64,000 bases of DNA, taken from NCBI GenBank assembly GCA_958510825.1, contig OY294044.1, positions 68,490,357 through 68,554,356 of the forward strand. The letters are read 5' to 3'. The notes under the pieces are model-generated. The model had not been told where the DNA came from. It saw nothing but the letters and a program-made list of their open reading frames with translations, and did no database searches. Positions 25,901 to 37,900 of the stretch are shown piece by piece. Each line of letters opens with the position of its first letter. The first letter of the stretch is position 1. This DNA is from Brachypterus glaber (taxonomy: Eukaryota; Arthropoda; Insecta; Coleoptera; Kateretidae). A program made the translations under genes and the position numbers.

Positions 25901-28900
25901 AATTAGTTTATTAGTTTATTAGTTAGATTTTTATAAAACAGCGTCATGTAAAGCCCCAAATAAGCTTTAAGCTTGTGGTAGGGGCTCTCCATTAATTTTG
26001 AACAAAATAAATATTCTGGAATGACGATCTTTAATTAGGTACCATATTATCCCATAACCAGCCGGGCAGCTTTTTCCTTATGTAGTATATTATATGATAG
26101 TATTCCTGATTCTTTTTTAGAATACATGCATTTTTCTTACTATCTGCGCCTTTTCATGAAAATATAATAATTTAACTATATTTTAGACAAAAGCGGAAAA
26201 AAGTTGGCTCAAAATCATAAATTCTTTAATTATTAACAATTGCTCTGAAATTAAAATTTAATTTAAATTATCATATCCCAACAAAGATTCAGTTTAACAG
26301 GAAGACCTCGTTTATTAATTATAATTAATAATAATTATGTATCTTCGTTGTAGGTTGGAATCCTGGAGTCAAGGACAATGGCTTATGGGTAATATTTCCA
26401 AGATACTGCGTCTTGAGCCAACTGCCTTTATTGATGGGGAGTAAGTAATTTAATTATTAATAAAAAGTATAGAGGAGAAAATACTATTTAATAGTTTTTC
26501 CATCCTGTTTCTACTTTTAAGTAAGCGGTTTTAAATTACAAAATTTAAAACTTGTTTTTAAAATAGTGGTTTTCACATATCAGTGCTCTGCTAAAAAGTA
26601 ATTTGCCTATAGTAATTAGTAAGTTAGTAATTTAAAATTACAGAATATAAAGTAAATTACAGAATTTACTTAAAAAAAAGTCTCGTTTCTCAATATACTG
26701 GTAGTAGAGTAACGCTTTAAATTAACATTAAATAATAAAAATATTTTTGTTTTAGTATTAAAGGTCATACAGCTTCTTTTAGAGTGGTGTCAAATAGTCG
26801 GGGTTTAAATGCTACTGAAGTTGCCAAACACATTGGTAAGTCAATAACATAAGGCAAGGTCGGCTAACTGGGCCCTTGAGGTATCTGGGACATCCCCTTG
26901 GTAATCTGTTACTAAGAAGTATTTACATAAATTTAATATAACTTGCTTTGAATAGTGGTACCATCTTATAAATGTTGTAATTAGTAAGTATCTCATGTTT
27001 AATCTTTGTTTAATGAATAAAATAGTTTTTTCTTAAGTTGGATCATTTTGAGATCTCTGCTATTTTATTACAAATGACATATCTCAGAAACAGTAAAATA
27101 GAATACAAACATTTTTTGAATGATAACCCTGCTGAAAATGACGGGTCTGGGCGGGTATAAATGGTGCATAAACCGGACTTGAGCGGATGAAATACACCCG
27201 CTCAAGTCCGGTCTATGCAACATATATACCCGCGCAGACCTGTCATTTTCAATAGGGTAGTCAGTTAAATATCAAGGATGGCTCCAGTTACCCTAAATCC
27301 AATTCAATTTAAATCAAGACAATAATAGGGGAGTGGTCCAGTTACCCCGTAATCATGGGGCAACTGGGCACTCATGCATCTAAGTAATAAAAAATATATA
27401 TTTCACAAAATAATAAATATTTTCACAAACTTTTTTAGGATTATGTGGTCAAAACCATAGACATTACATTAGTTAAATAGGGTATGATAATATTCAAAAC
27501 TAAATCGTTTATTTAAGATTACGTTGCAAAACTAGGGCCCATTTACCCCACCTTGCATTAAATCATAAACCTCAGCATTTTAAAAATATTTTTTTTTTAG
27601 ATTTCAATAAATATCGCATACAAGAGGCTACTGGTGTTGAAATTACAGCCACTGGTATAGGAGATAGAGTAAGAAATATTTTTTAAAACAGGCAAATATT
27701 ATACTTTATTTTTAAGAAATTTTAAGTGATTTTCTGATTCTTAAATACACTGTCGAGCATTAAATTTCGGACACCTAAAAAATTGACATTTTTTAAATTC
27801 AAATATTTTGAAAACTAATTAAAGGTTTTGACTGTTTCTTTTTTTGTTTTGAAGCTTAAACATTCTCTACTTTTGTTTGTATTAAGAATGATTAATTTTT
27901 TTTTTCGTATTAACAGCAACAAATAATGTACAACTATGTTTTTTACCCCATCTTCTAGGACTTGCATGGTACGCCACTGCAACTGTTTATCAAATTATTC
28001 AAGTATTTCTTATTTCCGCAGTTTTAATGAATATTTTCTTTTTTATTTTTTTAAATTTTTACCTATGGTTTAGGAGATATCAGGATTTTCCTGAAAGTTG
28101 TAATTTTTTCAGTTAACTTAAAAAGTACTACATGAATTTTATTGATGCTGTGCTTCAAATTTGAAGCTTAACCGAGTTACGTTTTTTTTCTAATCAAGTT
28201 TATCAAAAACATAAATTGGGTTTGAAAAACTTGAGTAGAAGAAAAAATAGGGTCACTCCGTCCGGCGGCAGTTCTGCGAAATCACCGTTAAGCCTCCGTC
28301 AGACATAAATAAAAAGTTGCACAGGGATGAAGAAACTGTAGAAGAAGAAGTAAAAGACATAAGCGTAGAAGAAGAAGTAAAAGACATGAGCTTTAAATAA
28401 AAAACTCTGCTGATTTAGTACTTTTTAAGTTGACTGAAAAAATGACAACTTACGAGTCCAAGTCCAAAGGAAAATCCTGATATCTCCTAAACCAGAAGTA
28501 AAAAAGTCAAAAAATAAAAAAGAAAATATTCATTAAAACTACGGCAATAAGAAAGACTTTAATAATTTGATAAACAGTTGCAGTGGCGTACCATTCAAGT
28601 CCTAGAAGATGGGGTAAGAAACATAGTTGTACATTATTTGTTGCTGTTAATTTGAAAAAAAAAATTAATCATTTTTAAAACAAACAAAAGTTAAGATTGT
28701 TTAAGCTTTAAAACTAAAAAAGAATTAGTCAAATTCATTAATTAGTTTTCGAAATATTTGAATTTAAAAAATGTCAATTTTTTAGGTATCCGGAATTTAA
28801 TGTGCGGTAGTGTAGGTATTATTAAATCGTGAAGGCAAAAATTTATATTTTAGAGTTTATTAAAATAGTAATTATCTCAAAAACTACAACCAACTTTACA

Positions 28901-31900
28901 AAAATTTCTTTCAAATGAAATAGTTAAATTTTGTTTTTGCATAAGACTTTCTTATAAAGAATTTATTATTATTATTTTTAGCAAAGAATGAACGAAGAAA
29001 CTCATGCGGTCTTGGCAACCAAAATGGACGACCAATATAACAACTTTTTTATGGTCATGTTTTTGGTATGCAGTGTTCTAGTCGGTCTTATTTTGGCAAC
29101 TTTGCTTCTTTTGATCATCAAGCGTCACGTAAAAAAATGGGAAAAGCTCCAAGGCTTATCCAAACCCGACACGGAGGCCAGCAAGGACTACCAGGATCTA
29201 TGCAGAGCTAGGATGGCAGGAAAGCAGACAACTGCTGCAGGTGATAATACCGTCCATGGCAGGATTACGTCTTTATCTAGGGAATCTGAACAAAGTCCTT
29301 CTAGCAGATCCAGTACTTCATCCTGGAGTGAGGAGCCTGCTTTGCATAACATGGATATTTCCACAGGTATACCTAAAATATATTTTGAATATTTGAGATT
29401 TTATAATTATATTTAAGCATTCATGAGGTTTATTTATCCTTCTTTCGTCCAAGTCTAAATAACATTAAATGATTATTTATTCTAATAATATATTAATAAA
29501 AGTTAGTAATTTTTATATTAAATACGGAAATTACTAACTTTTACATCTTCAATATTTAAACTAATTTCATATAAAACTTATTCTAACATTATACAGCGCA
29601 AGCGCTAGTATTATACGGTAGTCTCGAATTTCCCAAAATCGCCAAAAACGTCCTAGACAAAAAATTCTTGGATATAAATGTATTTTATGAAAAAATAAAA
29701 AAAAACTTTTAAAATGTCCGTCTGTCTGCCTGTCTTTCTGTCTGCCTGCCTATCTGGCTGTCTGTCTCTGTCTGTCTGTCCGTCTATCCGTCCGATGTCA
29801 CGAATTTTGTGGACACGATAACTCAAGACTAACTTGAAATTTTTAGGAAAAATCTAGTTCTATGAGGGGAAGATCCCTGTTGGATTTAAAAGTAACCCCC
29901 GACAAAATTTTTTGTTTTTCAAAAAAAGAATTTAAAGAAACGTTTTTTTAATATTTTTTTTCGAAGTTGCTTTATTTGGGAAAATGCAATATACCATCCA
30001 CTGTTAATAATATATAATGGAATGCTTTGCATTACATATCTTCATGGCTTGTTTAAAGTATACACCTAGGTCCAGACATGAATTTCCTATTCTGAAAATA
30101 TCTCCATAATTTTATCTTTACCCTGGTAGAAAAGTCATAAATCTAACTTAACATAACATTAGATTTGTGACATTTTTATGTTTAGTCTCAAACGTTATAC
30201 AAAAACGTTATAAAATATATAAATCTAACCTTAAAAACTAACGTTTGACAAAAACGTTATAAAATATATAAATCTAACCTTAAAAACTAACGTTTGACAA
30301 AAACGTATAAAATACATAAATCTAACGTTAGTTTCCTAACTAAATTCTAACCTTTTTCTAACCTTATTCTAACTTTAAATTTTTTTTAATTTCCATTATT
30401 AATACGTAAGCTATGGTAGAAAATACTTATTTCAGACAGCTATGTGCCTAGTTTTGATAATTATTTATTATTTCTATAATAAGTTTAAAAAAATATCCCA
30501 CAAAACTTTAAGATTCTGAATGTATAAATAAATATTAACTAACTAAACATAAAGTTTTTCTGAGAGGTCCAAACGTATATATCGAAGTATAACAGGATAT
30601 TACACGAAAAATATTTAGGACCACCTAAAAAGATGGCTATTTTATAAATAAATGTAACGAAATTATGTTGAAAAATATTATGATTGTTAAAATATATTAA
30701 GATTTATTTATATGAATAAATTTGTCTCCAGCTGCCATTTTATGATGCAGGTAGAAATTTCTTAGTTGACCACGCCCCCTCCGAAAGTTAGAAATTAAAC
30801 GTAGTTATAACGTATTTCTAACTTAAAAATCTAACGTTAGATTAACGTTTGATTCTAACGTTTGTAACTAACGTTTGATTCTAACGTCAAAAAGCGGAAC
30901 ATTTGCACATATGTTATAAAGTACTTTTATACAGATTTCTAACATTAGTAAAACGTTATTCTAACGTTAAATTTCTACTAGGGTATTCAGTTCAATGAAT
31001 GTTCCATCTTTTTAGGACACATGGTTCTAAACTACATGGAGGACCATCTAAAGAATAAAGATCGCTTGGAACAAGAATGGGTAGCTTTATGCGCATACGT
31101 AGCAGAACCTTGTGAAGTCACCATTGCGATGAAAAAGGAAAACGTCGAAAAGAACCGTTTCAAAGAGGTAGTTCCCTACGATCACGCCAGAGTTGTCTTA
31201 AATGAACTCTCCAATGCAGCTGGATCGGACTACATTAACGCTTCCAGCATCACTGATCATGATCCCAGGTACTGAAATGAAAATCCGCATTCATTCGATA
31301 TTTAGTAATTTATTATGTTTTATTCGAGGGGCGTTTCACCTTTACAATACATGTACGTTTTCATCGACAGTACTTTACATTACATTGACATTACCTTACA
31401 TTACTTACAATACTGTACATTACCGTACATTACTTACATTATTCTACAGTACCTGACATTAATTGACATTACGACAGTACCTACATTATTTACATTATTT
31501 TTATTAATGCGCATGCTCTCCTACAGTATTTACATTATTTCGTCTGCTCAGATCGCTCAAAGACCACGTGACACCTATAAAATTTCGGCAGTGTTGTTTA
31601 CTCCTGGTGGTTTTAAGTAAATTGTTCAGTTTAACCACGAATTTAACATTTAATTTTTGTTCTTAAAAAGTTTTTTTTTTAATCATTTAAATAATAACTA
31701 ACAACTGTTATGCCTGTATTATTTTTAATAATTTTTGTGTACCTGATGTATAATGAAAAGTACGGATTTTAATAAGTTTTTATCAAGTTTTTCTTTATGT
31801 AGCAGGGCCGTAAATTGTGAGGGGTGAGGGGAAGCTTAGCCAGGGACCTTGGTTTAAGCCCCCCTGGAGACGTATTCTTCAAAACCGGGGAGTAGAACGA

Positions 31901-34900
31901 ACCTCAGACTAAAAAAAAAAGGTCCCACCCTTTCTCAAAAAAAAAAATACACCTTCTGGTTAAGTTATTTATATTTTTTTTAAGGTTTTTTTACTTTTAT
32001 ATTTTTATATATCTATGAAGTTTACAACAACAACAGATTAAAAATTTATAATTTTATTATTTTTAACCCATGAAATATGTTTTATATTTTGAATCCACGA
32101 AATATGCAAGTTTTTTGAAAAAACCAACTTTTCTACTTTTAATACATGAAATTTACCACTTTTTTCCCAAAATTAATAATGTATTATTTTATTATATTTA
32201 TCCCATGAAAAAAAATGCAACTTTTATATTTTTAATCCATGAAATATGCAATTTTTTTTATTCTAAGGTTTAAAAATCCCAACTATTATATTTTTAAGCC
32301 ATAAAATTTAAAACTTTTTTCCCAAAATTAAAAATTTATTTATTTATTTTTTTAACCCATGAAATATGCAACTTTTATGTTTTTAATCCATGAAATATGC
32401 AACTTTTTTGATGTCAAGATAGGTGAGGGGGAGGCTATTTTATATGACACAATGGTGACAGGGGGGGCAAGGGGGGATATTTTTTTTCAAATAGAAAGGA
32501 GATTTGTGTGATATGTCATTTTAAAGCTTATAAAATTCTTTATTTAACCAAATATTTTTTTATTTTTTGGGAGCAATTTTTGTGGTTTTAAAATAGGTTT
32601 AAAAATGGGAAATTTTGTTAAAATTCTAATTTTAAATGATATTAATAAAATGTTATAAAAAAAAACAAAAAATCGCATTTTTTAGTAAATAAATTTAAAA
32701 AAATAAAACCTACAAAAACCTGGACGTTTTATATCCAAAAAATATGATTTCCGTAAAAAAAAATTCTGTCTCTCAGTCGGTCTGTCGGTCTGTGTGTCCG
32801 GGAAGTTTGTGCCACGATAACTCAAGAACGCTCTGGGCTAAAGACTTTAAATTTGGACCATAGATAGGTTGATTACACTAGTTTACAAGGGTTTTATGCG
32901 AACTTTATTTTAATGTTTTCTTACATATTTGTTGATGCTGAATCCAAATCCGTAAAAGAAAAAAAAATCGTTGGTTCAGATTCCGAGATAACCTAAAGAT
33001 TTTATAAGGGGAAAGTTAGAGAAATAATATATTTTCGTTTATCTCCACCCTTGTATTGCTTTTTTTACGCTTCTTGACGTTTTATATTTTGATCACAGTT
33101 TGCTAGCAAGCTAAGCATGCTTAACCAGAGTTCTAGGCTGGGATTGTTTTTGGAAAAATCAGATGGGGTAATGTATTGTATGTATGTAATGGGGTATTTT
33201 TTTCAACAAAAAAAAATATAATATATATTTTATTATATAAAAATATAATATACAGCCCGTTTGAAATCAAAGATCGACTCTGACGTGTTTTTTTTATAAA
33301 ACACAGCGTATCGCATCCCACTACAATCACGTCAGCCTTGTTCTAATCGTTCTGTCTTTGTTTTCTCTGTCTTGTATAATCTCAAACGGGCTGTATATTA
33401 TATTATATATTTTTTTAGTTTTTTGGTTTAAATAAACCTAGGCCTAACGGGAAAAGTATTATTTTGTTGACAGCAGTATTAATATTTTTTTAATTAGCTG
33501 ATAAAAGTTGGTAAATAGGTGTTTTGGGACTCTTTGCAGGCAGATTTTTTTTATATTAAATTTTTTATCAGGTTAATTAAAAAATATGTTCCCCTATAAA
33601 AAATTTTTTTTTCTTGGCGAATTTGGATTCCTCGTCAAAAGTTATGTTAGAAAACATGTAAAGTTGGGCATAAAAAAAGTTGAAATTTGTAAACTAGTGT
33701 TATCCAAAGTTTTAGGCTGAAATTGTTATAGGTAAAAATGGGGTTGGGGTACGGGGGTAAAATATATATACGGGCCTATAGGGGAAAGTAATATTTTGTT
33801 GGCAGCAGTATTTTTTACGTGTTACAAATTTTAATTTAATAATTTTATTTTTTTTTATTTTTCGTTTTTCAAAAGAAGAATTAAAAAAAAGTATTTTTTT
33901 TTGTTTTAAATTTTTTTTTATTTGGGAAAATTATACAATATACTGTGAATGATATATAATGGAATGCGTAGCATTACATATCTTCACGGCTTGTTTATTA
34001 ATATATTTTTATACATATATTAACCTAAATTTATGTTAATCTTAACCTAACATCCTACATTACCTCGTACCAGTGGCGGACTGGCCGTAAGGCAGGGTCG
34101 TCAAAAGCCGACCGGGCCCAGTGCTAAACGGGCCCCCACACGGCCATTTGGTCTATTTTGGCTATACCGGGCCCTCGATTTTCCAATTTTTTATGGGTTT
34201 TGAGCCGTTTACAGGCTTTTTTAATATTTTTCCGACCGTGCTGTAAGAAGCCAGTCCGCGTCTGCCTCCTACATTACCCTAGAGTACTTTACATTAAGTG
34301 GAAATTACTTACATTACCGACATTATTTCGACAGTATTATACAGTACTACATTTTTCTACATTATTTACATTATTTCGACATTACCATACAGTACTACAT
34401 TTTTCTTACATTATTTACATTATTCGTACAATATTGTAAATAATGTACATTATTTACAATACATGTACAAAAATAGGTCAGTGAAACGCCCCTCGGTTTT
34501 ATTTTGTGTTGCTATCAATTTAAAAATAAAAACTTTTTGCAAAAAAAAATTAACCGACTTGTCTCTAAAAAGTAAGAAATAAAAAATTAGTCGGTGCCAA
34601 TTTCACTATTCCCTAAATTAAATACTAACAATTATTTTTGTTGTTAAATTGTTTTCTGTGAAATTAATACCGTCTTATTTTTTACTTTTTAGTAAAAGTC
34701 GGTTAATTGTTTTGCAAAAAGTTTTTTTTTTACTTTTATACAGAACTTGTAGATTTGTAACGTCATCTAAGCTAAATTATAGTTGTCCTTCCATCTCGCC
34801 AAGCTGCTGACGTCACAATGAACTATTAGTGCGTTGTGACGTCATCATCTTAAAGATAAATTTCTAAAAAATGAATTTAGTAATTTTTTTATTTCAGCGG

Positions 34901-37900
34901 CCAAGAGTCCAACCAACCGTATTTTAAACGAAATGCTAAATAAAATCTTTGTTAAACTTTAAGCGTTAAGTAATAATCAAATAACGCCTTATGGTATAAT
35001 CACAACTTTTATCATTTTCTCTTGGTATTTTAATATTACAGGCCCACAGAATCAAGTTTAGCGGTATTCAAAAAAATTTTAGCCTGCCGGAATATTTGAG
35101 TTACCCCTTAATCAAGTTATCCGGCTTATCCGAGTTATCCGATATTTCTCTAAAAATTTGGTTGTTATTAGAACCAAATTAAGCCGTTTTTAAGTGAAAT
35201 TGCGTTAAAATTATTAGATTTATCTTAATTATCCAGCTTACCCGGCAATATTCGAGCGTCAAATTAAAACGGGACCACCTCATGAATGCCCTATTTAAGC
35301 TGCAAAAAGTTTTATCAATTCCGTTCAACCATTTCAAAGTTATGCGGGATAAAACATAAAAAACAAAGTCACACGCGAGGTCACACGTCGAATTAATAAC
35401 CTCCTCCTTTTTTGAAAGTCGGTTAAAAAATAAACGAAATATTTTTGATTTTTACAAATATGTGTCATTAATTTCATCTTAGGAATCCGGCTTACATCGC
35501 TACTCAAGGACCTCTACCGAATACCGCTCCAGAATTCTGGCAACTTATTTGGGAACAAGGTGCTGTGGTTATTGTAATGTTGACAAGATTAACTGAAGGA
35601 GGAAACGCCATGTGTCATAGGTAAATACCTACTAGGGCAGTGCAAAATACACTTTTTTTAATTTTTCATATGCACCTATACCAACCCCAGATTCGGTTTA
35701 GCGACTCCCAAAACGTATAGAAATGTTTGTCTCGTCTGGTGGACTGGACCTTTTTTTTTTTCGTGTGCCTGTGTTTTTGTTAATTCAGTAAACGGACTTG
35801 GGCGGGGGTCAAAAAATGTTCAATTAACCTGGAATTTGGTATGCAAGCATAGTTTTTCAATTGAAACAACATAGGGGGGTGAAAAAAATTTTTTTTTGCA
35901 ATGCCCTAGTAAATACGAAGTATTCTACTTCAGCATTTTCGGATAAAAAACAGTGCATCTCGGATCATGTATGTAAAAATATTATATTTTTTTAGATATT
36001 GGCCTGAGGAAGGTTCGGAACTCTACCATATATACGAAGTTCATTTGGTAAGCGAGCATATTTGGTGCGACGATTATTTGGTGCGTTCCTTCTACCTTAA
36101 AAATGTACGTACAGGTGAGACACGAACTGTAACTCAATTCCACTTTTTATCTTGGAGTGATGGAAGTGTTCCAGCTTCTACCAAGGCTCTTTTGGAATTC
36201 AGGTAAAATACCTGGGTGTACCTAACTAACTACCTACTTATTTATATTTTATTGTTTTTATTAGAGGTTCTTTCTTTCTTAGATTTTACTCAGTTCCTAA
36301 ATATATAGAAAATTTACAAACCACTGGATTTCAAAATTAAAAATTTTTGAACTCACCATATACAGAAGATTTATAAAAGTTTCACCCTTCTTTGTAAATT
36401 TAAATTAACCAAATGCAATATGAAGTTTTGTGGTTCTTATATAAATACATAAGTATCAGTTGCAATCGGAAATCCTTAACCCCTTCCGCTCCATTGTATC
36501 CACATCTGGATACGCATTGTGTTTTAGTGTAGAAGCCCGCAAATGTGGAGTTAATGGTTATTAAATTTATTACGCAACATTTAAAACTGTATCTTTCTCA
36601 AGTTCATTTTCCATAAGAATTTTAATTTGGTATTATACTATAATTATTATATTATAATAAATATACTATACCTATACCTATAATAGCTCCATATACATAA
36701 CTTAAAAACCCAGCTGGAACGGAAGATGTTGTGTGATTGTGTTCAAGAAAGACAAAAAAAAAATGACAATGTCCAAAATCTTTAAAAATATTTTAGTGAA
36801 AGGCAACAAATAAACAATTATAATTTTTACCTCTACTATACTGGAAATTCAATAAAACCTGCAGTGACTCAGTTGCGAATGTGTGGTAAAAGGCGAAGAT
36901 CATACCAGTTCGGGTGCGACTCGCTTAATTTCGTCGAAGCTTCGCAAAGGAGGACTCCTCATGCGAAAGCAGCAGATGTATGAGTCACTGCATGTTTTAT
37001 TGAATTTCTAGTATAGAGGTAAGGAAGATATAACCTCCTATTTTGGCTAGTTTAGAGATCAATGTTTTAATATTTAATTATTCTTATGTTTATAGACGCA
37101 AAGTAAACAAATCATACCGAGGCCGATCCTGCCCAATCGTGGTTCACTGCAGTGACGGTGCAGGCCGTACAGGTACCTATTGTTTGATAGACATGGTACT
37201 AAGTCGCATGGCCAAAGGTGCTAAAGAAATTGACATCGCAGCAACTTTGGAGCATTTACGAGACCAGCGTCCACGGATGGTGACCACGAAGCAGCAGTTT
37301 GAGTTTGTACTCACTGCCGTAGCCGAAGAGGTAATGTACCACACTGATCTCATACATATTGTATGAGATCTGTGATGTACCGATAAACCGATAATAAATA
37401 TACAGGGTGTGCCTGAAGTTTGGCCAAGCATTCGGCCAAACTTCACATACGGGATGTATAGAACAAAACTGTGAAAAAAGTTCCCGTAAACATATGTCCT
37501 AAAACTACGCCCCTTCAAAAGGGGTTTCAAAAATTCGCTTTTTATTTAATAACTCAGGAACCCTTTGTGCTATATTAACGAAGTATTGTACGTGATATAT
37601 CTTTAATAAGGCCTATCAGCCGATGGTAATTGCATGTACTTACTTTAACCAGGGGCGTCCGAAATGGAAGGAGCTTATCACTTTTTTGCCCCAAACTTTT
37701 TTCTGTGTAACTTTTTTGTAGATTTATAATTAAAATAGTATTCCACAAGTAAAGATACATAAAAATGCACTCATGTTGTAATACCGTAGGATTAACCATT
37801 TTTTTTACTGTCTTTTGGCGAAAAAATAAGGGGTTGATTCTATATCACAAAACATAATAAAAACAGCACAGGAACATAGGATCGGAAACTAACCCTAAGA

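Larger units (their letters stand above)
31325..34495. mobile_element. 3,171-bp element: perfect 15-bp TIR, 8-bp target duplication
   Basis: CGAGGGGCGTTTCAC at 31325-31339 and its exact complement at 34481-34495 are flanked by identical GTTTTATT (31317-31324 and 34496-34503). Next to each TIR is an ACATGTAC word and an array of TTACATTA/TTATTTACA repeats. No transposase frame is seen, and a hAT-like MITE is nested at 34071-34264. The 8-bp duplication fits hAT, P or Merlin; the TIR does not decide which. Confidence 0.8.

Noticed and set aside
37177..37530. 117-codon minus-strand open frame over ia2 exon o
   Set aside because: Antisense shadow of the PTP signature exon; nothing conserved in that frame.
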